From positions 2,753,246 to 2,817,245 of the forward strand of contig NC_088296.1 in the NCBI RefSeq assembly GCF_032854445.1: a stretch of DNA of 64,000 bases. Reading direction: 5' to 3'. The position numbers and the translations under genes are program-made. Source of the DNA: Liolophura sinensis (taxonomy: Eukaryota > Mollusca > Polyplacophora > Chitonida > Chitonidae). Numbering within the stretch: the stretch's first letter is position 1; each line of letters begins with the position of its first letter. This document shows positions 25,586-64,000 of the stretch, piece by piece. The notes under the pieces were generated by a model. The model ran no database searches and was not told where the DNA came from. It saw only the letters and a list, made by a program, of their open reading frames with translations.

Positions 25586-26449
25586 CAAGTGAATAAAATA
25601 AACTTATGTTTCAAAGCAATATTGTTAAGATTCTACTTATACGACTGTCACACAAATATGTTCAATCCAATTTTGCAAGAATTTCATCCTCAAAACGTTT
25701 GGTGTATCGCTTTCTTATTAAACATACATTTTGTAGCCTCTGTAGTTAACAAACAATACGAAAGTTTTGCTAATATGACAGCTACATAGGGATTCTTTGG
25801 CATAAAGTAAACAGAAATTAAGCATTTTAGCATCGCTTTGAGAAGAATCATTCTTGAAGTTACCATATAAGTTTTATTTTGAAGACAGGTTTAGTCCTCT
25901 AATCTACAATTCCTGACAACACCTAACGGATGCTGCAGCATGTCTCGCAGAGTTATCTCCCTTGTTCTTCTGCGCTGCATTATAATAATGATAAATAAAC
26001 GCGACAAAACCAAGCAACCATGTCCATGGTCACACCGATCAGTATGATTCTGCTATCCATAAAACAGAGTGCCATTACATCAGTGAAAAATTAAAAAAAA
26101 AATAATGCGTACAAAAAAATAAAATAAAAAATTAAAGTCTAATCAAAAACAGACGCACAGGAGAAACTCAAGGCCTTTGTTAATACATGCAGCTAAGTTA
26201 ACAGAAAAGATGGCATTAACCTGAAATGTGATTCAGGAAAATGACCATGCAAAACTGTCTTTGAACATATGCATAAAATTTTCTTAACATTTTTTTTACT
26301 GAATTAAATACAATCAGATGTTCGAACAACCTTGTGGATTAGGTGGTCCATAATACAAGTACTAAGGTAGGCCCACTCTGACTTCACATCGACCTCATTC
26401 CACAGGCAAACCTGAAATAATGTGCACATTTTTGAACTTAGTCTTTTAC
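25586..26449. other. Intergenic sequence, no gene seen
   Basis: AT-rich with A homopolymers near 26090-26140. Nothing recognised. Confidence 0.4.
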
Positions 26450-26582
26450 ATGTGGGCAGTAAAATCTATTCCGCGGCCGCACGTTCGGAGGTCTATCAGC
26501 TTACCTGTGGGCATTAAAATCTATTCCCCGGCCGCACGTTCGGAGGTCTATCAGCTTACCTGTGGGCATTAAAATCTATTCC
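26450..26582. repeat. 55-bp tandem repeat seeded in a SINE
   Basis: AAAATCTATTCC recurs at 26461, 26516 and 26571. Each unit carries CGGCCGCACGTTCGGAGGTC, a diverged form of the SINE middle, and the last unit runs straight into a SINE fragment. Confidence 0.8.
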
Positions 26583-26708
26583 CTGGCCGCATGTGGGAAG
26601 TTCTTTCAGTAACTTGTGGATGGTCGTGATCCCACAATAATGCGGGTCGCCGTCGAAAAAGTGAAATATTCATGATAACGACATAAAACACCAACCGAAT
26701 AAATAAAC
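26583..26708 (+). mobile_element. SINE family 1 fragment
   Basis: GGCCGCATGTGGGAAGTTCT through GACATAAAACACCAACCGAA. The 3' half only, continuous with the 55-bp repeat. Confidence 0.8.
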
Positions 26709-26804
26709 AAAATCTGCTCCAACAGTGAAAGTTGTTTAGAATGCAAAAACATTCTGGTGACTCAAACACTGGCTGTATGGCGCCCATAATGCAATTTAAA
26801 AAGG

Positions 26805-26918
26805 TGATTTATTTATTTATTTATTTGGTTGTTGTTTTACGCCGTAGTCAAGAATATTTTGCTTATACGAATGTGGCCAGCATTATGGTTTTAGGAAACC
26901 AGGCAGAACTCGGGGTAT
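26805..26918 (-). mobile_element. SINE family 1 fragment
   Basis: A (TTTA)n run and tail TGTTTTACGCCGTAGTCAAG through ACCAGGCAGAACTCGGGG. 5'-truncated. Confidence 0.8.
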
Positions 26919-27474
26919 AAACAGCTGAATACATTTAATTGTATTTAAATTATATAAAGGAGTAAATCACTGTATTTTACCCATAGTTTTCAGTTGTCAA
27001 TCTGTTGTACTTTAGTTCTTTTTTATAGCTATCTTTTACTTTAGCAACACTTAACCAGGTGCTGTTATAATTCCTGTAAAACAGAAAAACGAAACATTGT
27101 CAAATTGTACTGCCTTGAAACTGAGTCGTGGAATCATCGACTTGATGATTTTTCTACATTCTTATCTTGTACTTTAATGCCTTGCTTGCGCTAAATGTTA
27201 TCCAAAATATATCATCTTTTCCAGTCGATGTAACGATTGTTCCTCTTCGGTCATACATTGCATTAGGCATGGAATATTTGACTACATATAATTATGTTTC
27301 AAGGAATAGACAACAAATAATATAAACTTAGTTATTTTGGAAGAAGGATGGGAACAGACATAATCGGTCTCTGTCGTCTTTTCTGATGTGCTTGGTAAGT
27401 GTATAGATCAACTTGTACTCTGGATTTCTTGTGAGGTTAAAGGATGTGCCCTGTTGGTGTAGCCTAAGATAGCA
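26919..27474. other. Intergenic sequence, no gene seen
   Basis: Unique AT-rich sequence. Nothing recognised. Confidence 0.4.
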
Positions 27475-29752
27475 AAGGAATGATTGTGAATGATGGTCCG
27501 AGTGGGAATGAAGGTGTGAGTAGGGATGGTTGTCTGAGTGGGAGTGAAGGACCTTGTAGGAATGATGGTCTGAGTATGAATGCTGGTGGGGGTAGGAGTG
27601 AAGGTCTGAGTGAGAATGATGATCTATGTAGGATTGATGTTCAGAGTATTAATGATGATCAGTATGAATAAAGGACTGTGTATGAATGATGGTTTGAGTA
27701 TGAATGATGGTCTGAGTAGGAATGAAGAACTGAGTAGGAATGATGGTCCGAGTGTGAATGAAGGACTGAGTAGGAATGATGGTCCGAGTATGAATGAAGG
27801 ACTGAGTAGGAATGATGGTCCGAGTATGAATGAAGGACTGAGTAGGAATGATGGTCCGAGTATGAATGAAGGACTGAGTAGGAATGATGGTCCGAGTATG
27901 AATGAAGGACTGAGTAGGAATGATGGTCCGAGTAGGAATGAAGGACTGATTAGGGATGGTTGTCTGAGTAAGACTGAAGGACCGAGCAGGAATGATAGTC
28001 TGAGTATGAAAGCTGGTGAGGGTAGGAGTGAAGGTCTGAGTGAGAATGATGGTCTAAGTAGGATTGATGTTCAGAGTATTAATGATGATCAGTATGAATA
28101 AAGGACTGTGTATGAATGATGGTTTGAGTAGAAATGATGGTCCGAGTATGAATGAAGGACTGAGTAGGAATAATGGACCGAGTGTGAATGAAGGACTGAG
28201 TAGGAATGATGGTCCGAGTATGAATGGACTGAGTAGGAATTATGGTCCGAGTATGAATGAAGACTGAGTAGGAATAATGGGCCAAGTATGAATGAAGGAC
28301 TGAGTAGGAATAATGGGCCGAGTATCAATGAAGGACTGAGTAGGAATGATGGTCCGAGTATGAATGAAGGACTGAGTAGGAATGATGGTCCGAGTATGAA
28401 TGAAGGACTGAGTAGGAATGATGGTCCGAGTATGAATGAAGGACTGAGTAGGAATTATGGTCCGAGTATGAATAAAGAACTAAGTAGGAATAATGGGCCG
28501 AGTATGAATAAAGAACTAAGTAGGAATGATGGAATAATGAATGAAGGACTGAGTGGGAGTGGTGGTCTGAGTAGGAGTGAAGCATTGAGTAATAGTGACG
28601 GACTGAGTAAGAGTGAAGGATTGAGTAGTAGTGAAGGACTGGGTAAGTGTGAGGGTCTGAGTAGGAGTGAAGCATTGAGTAGGAGTTAAGTATGAATGAA
28701 GCGCTGGGTAGGAATATCGGGCCGAAGTCGAATGTTGGTCTGAGTGGGAATCGTGGTCTAAGTAGGATTAATGGTCTGAGTATCATTGATGATCTGAGTA
28801 TAAATAAAGGCCTGTGTGTGAATTATGGTCTGAGTATAAATAAAGGCCTGTGTGTGAATTATGGTCTGAGTATAAATAAAGGCCTGTGTGTGAATTATGG
28901 TCTGAGTATGAATGAAGAACTCAGTATTAAATGATGGTCTGATTATGAATGAAGGATTGAGTACGAAGAATTGTCCGAGTATGAATGTTGGTTTCACTAA
29001 TTGATGGTTTGAGTATGAATGATTGTCTGGGTATGAATGATGGTTTCCATATAAATGATGGTTCGAGTATAAACGATGGTTTGAGGATGAATGATGGGCT
29101 GAGTATCAATGATGTGCTGAGGACGAATGATGGGCTGAGTATGAGTGATGGCCTGAGTATAAATGAAGGTCTGGGTGTAAGTGATGGCCTGAGTATAAAT
29201 GAAGGTCTGGGTGTAAGTGATGGCCTGAGTATAAATGAAGGTCTGGGTGTAAGTGATGGCCTGAGTATAAATGAAGGTCTGGGTGTAAGTGATGGCCTGA
29301 GTATAAATGAAGGTCTGGGTGTAAGTGATGGCCTGAGTATAAATGAAGGTCTGGGTGTAAGTGATGGCCTGAGTATAAATAATAGGCTGGGTAGGAATAA
29401 TGGCTGAGTACGAGTGATGGTCTGAGTGTGGATGTTGGACTGAGTAGGAATGGTGGTTTGACTATAACTGATGGTCGGAGTGTGAATGTTGGACTGAGTA
29501 GGAATGGTGGTTTGACTATAACTGATGGTCGGAGTGTGAATGTTGGACTGAGTAGGAATGGTGGTTTGACTATAACTGATGGTCTGAGTGTGAATGTTGG
29601 ACTGAGTAGGAATGGTGGTTTGACTATAACTGATGGTCTGAGTGTGAATGTTGGACTGAGTAGGAATGGTGGTTTGACTATAACTGATGGTCTGAGTGTG
29701 AATGTTGGACTGATTATGAATTGGCTGAGAATAAATGGGGGTTTGAGCTTGT
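27475..29752. repeat. 18-bp based hierarchical minisatellite
   Basis: The monomer is about 18 bp, of the type AATGATGGTCTGAGTA. It is organised as 36-bp dimers (27700-28500 and 29140-29400, the latter with GTCTGGGTGTAAGTGATGG) and as 54-bp trimers (29430-29750, with GGTTTGACTATAACTGATGG). A block at 27515-27705 reappears at about 27950-28135. Every level is a multiple of 18, which keeps long repetitive ORFs open on both strands. No gene is inferred. Confidence 0.93.
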
Positions 29753-29846
29753 GAAACCTTTTACATTTACGTGGTGATGCATCGACTTCATTATTATTAT
29801 TGAACCCACCCACAACTATGCGTCTTATGCAGTACATCAAAGCAGG

Positions 29847-30085
29847 GGCCTATGTCGCTCAGTTGCTGAGCGCGCTAGCGCGGCGCAATGACCCAGGAGT
29901 CTCTCATCAATGCGGTCGCTGCTGGCTTCCTCTCCGGCCGTACGTGGGAAGGTCTTCCAGCAACCTGCAGATGGTCGTGGGTTTTCCCTGGGCTCTGCCC
30001 GGTTTCCACCCACCATAATGCTGGCCGGCGTCGTATAAGTGAAATATTGTTGAGTACGGCGTAAAACACAAATCAAATTAAATCA
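29847..30085 (+). mobile_element. SINE family 1 with B box deleted
   Basis: Head GGGGCCTATGTCGCTCAGTT, body and tail ACGGCGTAAAACACAAATCA are present. The segment between GCGGTCGCTG and CTGGCTTCC, which holds the B box in other copies, is missing. Confidence 0.9.
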
Positions 30086-30134
30086 AATCAAAATCAAACA
30101 CAAATAGTTGTGGTAAAAATGGCTATAATAACGG

Positions 30135-30275
30135 CATCAGTAGTAGTAGTAGTAAAGCTACTAGTAGTGGTAGAAGTACTTGTATTTGTTGTAATCATTA
30201 TAATAATAGAGGAAGTGGTATAGCTGTTGTTAATACTAGTGGTAATTGTATTTGTTGTAATAATTAATCAATTAC
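30135..30275. repeat. GTA/TAG-rich degenerate microsatellite
   Basis: Runs of GTAGTAGTAGTAG and related TAATAATAG and GTTGTAATA words. Confidence 0.7.
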
Positions 30276-30534
30276 TGGGGGCAGCATCAGCTGTGTACAG
30301 GGTTTGACACTGTCCGAAGTCATGAAGGGACAGGCTGGGAGACCTGATCACCGGATAACAGAACAATTTTAGACTTAAGTCAAAATTATAATCATTAAAT
30401 TTAGCATATTCCTTTCAGTTATATTACCTGAAATTTGTTGTACAATAACTTAACCACAATTTAAGATATCAAACAATATTTTGACCTTGTTACATCGAAA
30501 GTAATAATTTATAAATTAATACCCGAGACCGGGT

Positions 30535-31015
30535 CACTGCTGGTGGACTAAGCATCCATGACACCCGATTCCTGATGGTGGACTAGGCACCAGCTGGTGG
30601 ACTATCCTCCCTGAGGCCTGGTCCCTGTTGGTGGACTAAGACTCGCCGAAGCTTGGTACCTGTTGATGGACTAGACATGCCCGAGGTCTGGTCCCTGCTG
30701 GTGGACTAAGTATATCCGAGGCCTGGTCCCTGTTGGTAGGCTAAGTATCCCCGGGGGCTGGTCCCTGCTGGTGGGCTAAGCCTCGCCGAAGTTTGATACC
30801 TGTTGATGGACTAGACATGCCCGAGGCCTGGTCCCTGTTGGTGGACTAAGTATCCCCGGGGGCTGGTCCCTGTTGGTGGGCCAAGCCTCCACGAGACCGG
30901 GTCCCTACTGCTGGACTAAGCATCCCCGGGGGCTGGTCCCTGCTGGTAGACTAAATATGCTTGATGTCTGGTCCCTGTTGGTGGGCAAAGCTTCCTCGAA
31001 GCCTGGTCCATCAGT
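30535..31015. repeat. 35-41-bp minisatellite
   Basis: About 12 GC-rich units with GGTCCCTGTTGGTGGACTAA followed by CATCCCCGAGGCCT. Several are exactly 35 bp. Confidence 0.9.
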
Positions 31016-31120
31016 GAAATGTAATAATGTGTTCGTATATTGTAAGATGATGACAGTACAGCATTTTGAATAATTCCAGACCAGTGTCATTAATTGCGAT
31101 TGACCTCACTCAGAGCGAGG

Positions 31121-31160
31121 CACGTGACAGTTATTGACCAATGAATACACATTTCCCGCC
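31121..31160 (+). promoter_or_regulatory. Promoter-like cluster (candidate)
   Basis: Within 40 bp lie a palindromic E-box CACGTG (31121-31126), a CCAAT box (31138-31142) and an E2F-type TTTCCCGCC (31152-31160). This combination is typical of animal promoters, but no gene downstream can be proved. Confidence 0.25.
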
Positions 31161-31401
31161 AGCACCGATCCATGTCAGTGCGAGCTCTAAATTCGAACAA
31201 AACAGTTTTGGGACGACAGGGAAATGATGATTTTAGGTCAAACTAATAAAAAAAACTGTTAAAAGGAAACGATTTATTTCGTGGAAAAACGTGTAGATTC
31301 AGTTGAAGCTTAAATAGTAGGTGGAGCCGATTTCGTCAGACCTAGTCCTACAGCTTCTTCAACTCGAGTCAGACTTTTGGTGTGTCTGGGTGACGGTAGC
31401 T

Positions 31402-31500
31402 ATGGAGTCCGGTGCGCTGACACAAGACGCATCGGACGACTGGGAGAAAACAACGGCTGAGTGTAAAACCTGTGCTCAAAAAGAGCGGCGTTGTTTTTAA
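31402..31500 (+). other. Short ORF downstream of promoter-like cluster (uncertain)
   Basis: A 32-residue ORF starts MESGALTQDASDDWEK and ends KTCAQKERRCF. Its ATG sits in a fair context (agctATGG), about 240 bp after the promoter-like cluster. It could be a first exon (an internal GTAAAA might be a donor at 31462), a small protein, or chance. No family is recognised and no following exon was found. Confidence 0.15.
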
Positions 31501-31732
31501 GACGGCCTCGAGCTGTGTGCAAATCCTCAGACTGGACTCGTTCTGGTCGCCAGTTACGAACAACATCACATGTATTCCACCACTAGCGTGGCACAGAAGA
31601 GTAATGGCTTGCAGTAGTGGCTTGGAGACAGTGGTTTGTGTACCGTCCTAAATCACGGGAGATGTCTTCCATCATCGAACACAAGCTGTTCCCTCCCATC
31701 CGCTTGCTTGTAATACCAGCAAAATATACGGA

Positions 31733-31975
31733 GAGTGAGTGCTTTGGGTTTAATGTCGCACTTTATAACTTTTCAGTCATATGACGACGAAGTAATCCTT
31801 AGAGTGCATGTAATGTGCCTCCTTGTTACAGGACGGATTTCCACCGCTCCTTTATCCATTGTGCTTCACCGAGACGACTTACCTAAGGCAAGTAAGCTGC
31901 CCCGCCCGAGCTATTATACTGATAGGGGTCAACATGTCGTTGCACTATCCCATTCATGCTGAACGCCAAAGCAGT
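31733..31975 (-). mobile_element. SINE family 2, 5'-truncated
   Basis: On the plus strand it begins GAGTGAGTGCTTTGGGTTTA and ends near CATGCTGAACGCCAAAGCAG. It aligns throughout with the body and tail of 18617-18957. The tRNA head is missing. Confidence 0.88.
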
Positions 31976-31984
31976 CTTGCGTAA

Positions 31985-32085
31985 AAACATGGAGACTATT
32001 AAATAACTGACACGCATGTTTTACTCCTTTGAAGAGTTGACACTTAAACTACAAGAAAAAACCTAACTGTGACCAAAAGGCTGTA
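31985..32085. repeat. Direct repeat of about 100 bp, copy 1
   Basis: AAAAACATGGAGACTATTAA, then CTTTGAAGAGTTGACACTTA, then TGTGACCAAA aligns with 33432-33525. The two copies flank the 3' end of the ITIH gene. Confidence 0.65.
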
Positions 32086-32147
32086 CATCCGGTCTGTGCC
32101 TGTGGTCACATCACAGTGGTAGCAGAGGAATTCTTAATGCCTTGCCA

Positions 32148-32365
32148 GATTTATTTGATTTATTTACTGGATTTGTGTTTTACTCCGTACTCAAGCGTAT
32201 TTCACTTATGCGATCACATGCCGCATTATGGCGAGATGAAACGGTCCAGAACCCGGGGTAAAGCCACGACCATGCGCAGGCTGCTGGATGACCTACCCAC
32301 TTGACCCACAGCGACCGCACTGGTGAGAGGCTAGGGTGCTAACCGCCTTGGCCATACAGGCCTCT
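32148..32365 (-). mobile_element. SINE family 1, diverged
   Basis: Tail TTGTGTTTTACTCCGTACTC, middle GAACCCGGGGTAAAGCCACG, and head CTTGGCCATACAGGCCTC, with an internal deletion across the B-box region. Confidence 0.82.
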
Positions 32366-32547
32366 CCCAGTCAGATGGTTCGAACTGAACTAAAGCCTGT
32401 GTGGCTAAGCGAGTGGGAGACAATTATGTGAACATCTTGACCATGACTCATTCCTTAGTGCTATCTGTTAAAGTGCATGCACACAGTAATATTGAATAAT
32501 GGGAAAACACTAGGCAAGGTAACACAAACGTAATATTAAATTTCGGT

Positions 32548-32553
32548 TTTATT
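32548..32553 (-). promoter_or_regulatory. Polyadenylation signal of the ITIH-like gene
   Basis: AATAAA on the minus strand, 19 bp after the TAA stop at 32573-32575, implying a very short 3' UTR. Confidence 0.7.
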
Positions 32554-32572
32554 ATGAAATTCTTCGGGCTAT

Positions 32573-62510
<29,938 letters not shown>

Positions 62511-62577
62511 CTTGAGGAAGAAATGAAAGGTGACTTTGTGATCGTGTGATGCAGAAAGAATGAAAGAAAACTGAAGA

Positions 62578-62740
62578 ATGGAGAGTAAATCAGAAAAGCG
62601 ACGACTTGTGTGACAGTTCACTAATTGTCGCGCACATTACCTGTGAAATCCAGCGACGAGTTGTGATAGTTCACAAATTTGTCAGGCACATTAACTGTGA
62701 ATCCCGGCCTCTTGACAGTTTACCTCATTTAGGGTTTATT
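62578..62740. repeat. Unit of the 48-bp family and short tandem duplication
   Basis: GGAGAGTAAATCAGAAAAGC then GACGACTTGTGTGACAG resembles the 37.65-kb array unit. It is followed by two imperfect copies of about 55 bp with GCACATTA then CTGTGAA. Confidence 0.6.
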
Positions 62741-62871
62741 TTAACTGCGCTTGAAAATATTTACAAATCATTAACTTACTTCAGTCTCGGTATGATTTAT
62801 AACATTAAGGTGAGTCCGATGAAAACTACTGAGCCGTAAATGTGACATGGAATAAAAAATCTTTTTTTAAC

Positions 62872-62893
62872 CCCCGACTTTTACACGTCGGGG
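62872..62893. other. Small perfect hairpin
   Basis: CCCCGAC and GTCGGGG pair around an 8-nt loop (TTTTACAC), preceded by a T run. Function unknown. Confidence 0.6.
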
Positions 62894-63362
62894 AGTCGAC
62901 TTAATTGCCTTATCACCGGTCCTTTGCCATCAAACATCCACAGGCGAGCGTCTCTCGCCAATAACTTCATACTTTGATTAGGGTCTTGCCATCAGATGAA
63001 TAACCTAGCTGCCATCCGATACAAGCCATGGGATACAAAACATTGTATCAGGTGATGACGTCAGCAGTAGCTATTTCTGAAACTACTTTTAACTTTCTTG
63101 ACATTTGATAGCGCCCTCTAGCGGGGAAACCCCTGAACTGTATTTTGATTATGCCACGAGGACATTCAACAAGCGAAAAAAATAAAAACAATTAAATAAA
63201 TATAAAATAAATTACAAAAATTATACATTTATGAATGAGAAGATCATGGCAGCAAAACAATATTTTGGCGAATTTAACATCACGGAAAGCTCTTTCAATC
63301 ACGATTCACGGCACGTTGGCTTACCGATCTGACATTTTTCACCGCCAATTTTGCGAATTTTC
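62894..63362. other. Intron or upstream sequence, no exon seen
   Basis: Unique sequence. No VIT-like ORF on the minus strand. Contains the CTCF-like motif listed separately. Confidence 0.45.
63110..63124 (-). promoter_or_regulatory. CTCF-like motif (candidate)
   Basis: Minus strand CCGCTAGAGGGCGCT fits 14 of 15 positions of CCASYAGRGGGCRSY. Confidence 0.35.
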
Positions 63363-63643
63363 TCATTCAAGCTGGGGGCCTCCGTGGCTCAGTCGGTAAG
63401 CGCGCTAGCGCAGCGCAATGGCCTCTCACAAATGCGGTCGCTGTGAGTTCAAGTCCAACTCATGCTGGCCTCCTCTCCGGCCGTAAGTGGGAAGGTCTGC
63501 CAGCAACCTGCGGATGGTCGTGGGTTTCCCCCGGGCTGTGCCCGGTTTCCACCCACCATAATGCTGGCCGCCGTCGTATAAGTGAAATATTCTTGAGTAC
63601 GGCGTAAAACATCAATCAAAAAAAAAAAAAATCATTCAAGCTG
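63363..63643 (+). mobile_element. SINE family 1, full length, young, with TSD
   Basis: Head GGGGCCTCCGTGGCTCAGTC (A box), GTGAGTTCAAGTCC (B box), tail ACGGCGTAAAACATCAATCA and poly-A. Perfect 12-bp duplications TCATTCAAGCTG lie at 63363-63374 and 63632-63643. Confidence 0.96.
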
Positions 63644-63929
63644 AATTTCACGACGACCCACGCTGTCATTTAGAGCTGTAGTAATTGTACACTTTTATTC
63701 CAATTAGCTTGAGTTTGTTCCAGTTTGAGATGGGATTTGTTTGTGTTGTTCCTGTCGATTAAAAATTGGTCGTAATTATACCTATCGGGTTTCGCTAGGA
63801 GCTTTAAGGGCCTACCAAGGGCTACTGTATATGATGGCGGAGAGCAAGAAACTAACAAATCTTTTCCTGGATGTAGACATTATATAGGACTATCCAAATT
63901 TCGATGTCGGATTCATGTCTTCTGATGAA
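63644..63929. other. Sequence with no feature seen
   Basis: A 62-codon minus ORF here has no family signal. Confidence 0.35.
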
Positions 63930-64000
63930 CGAATAAGTGAATGATTATAATGATTTAACGCCACACTGACAATATTTCGGCCATATAGTAGTAAGATTAT
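63930..64000 (-). mobile_element. Start of another SINE-type tail, cut by window edge
   Basis: GATTTAACGCCACACTGACA then ATATTTCGGCCATATAGTAG resembles a common molluscan SINE tail distinct from families 1 and 2. Confidence 0.45.

Noticed and set aside
27480-29840. Repetitive ORFs rich in Asn, Gly, Leu and Ser or in Tyr, Ser and His
   Set aside because: By-products of the 18-bp monomer. Both strands are open, with no conserved domain.

Overview
This window is eukaryotic, intron-rich, AT-leaning DNA dominated by repeats. It most likely comes from a lophotrochozoan animal, probably a mollusc. The reasons are about two dozen copies of a tRNA-derived SINE whose tail reads 'acggcgtaaaacaccaatca', a second SINE family ending in 'gttaaacccaaagcactcac', and one large multi-exon secreted-protein gene. 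I see no prokaryotic genes, operons, CRISPR arrays or ribosomal RNA. The species cannot be fixed from the sequence.

Right half (32.5-62.5 kb, minus strand): one gene accounts for all credible coding sequence. It encodes an inter-alpha-trypsin inhibitor heavy chain (ITIH)-like protein. Twelve exons can be placed with consensus GT/AG borders, and all join in one frame (2,452 coding nt, 816 residues plus stop). In order they give the second half of a VIT domain, a vWA domain with a complete MIDAS, the family's FIERLW region, a Pro-rich linker made of several tiny phase-1 exons, and the ITIH C-terminal domain. An AATAAA signal lies 19 bp past the stop. The 5' exons (signal peptide, first half of VIT) lie beyond position 64,000. 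The introns are packed with tandem arrays with units of 66, 48, 54, 42, 48, 44, 29, 16 and 48 bp. One array (34.74-37.22 kb) is built from the gene's own exon end plus its 5' splice site. Two 45-bp micro-exons come from a recent segmental duplication in which the exon has diverged far more than the introns around it.

Left half (1-32.5 kb): no gene can be supported. It holds more minisatellites (10+8, 78, 53/47, 31, 72, 47-56, 54, 55, 18/36/54 and 35-41 bp units), four (TA)n arrays of about 100-120 bp in the whole window, a 1.3-kb foldback palindrome, a MITE-like pair with 'ACACTCA' termini (one copy carrying a nested SINE), and many SINEs, several with clear target-site duplications. A dispersed element containing 'GAAACAGACATTCGTA' occurs beside several arrays. 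In one case two copies in inverted orientation bracket an array, and in another the element's tail is itself the tandem unit. This resembles tandem-repeat-carrying non-autonomous transposons. Long ORFs inside the arrays are by-products of unit lengths divisible by three and are not annotated as genes.
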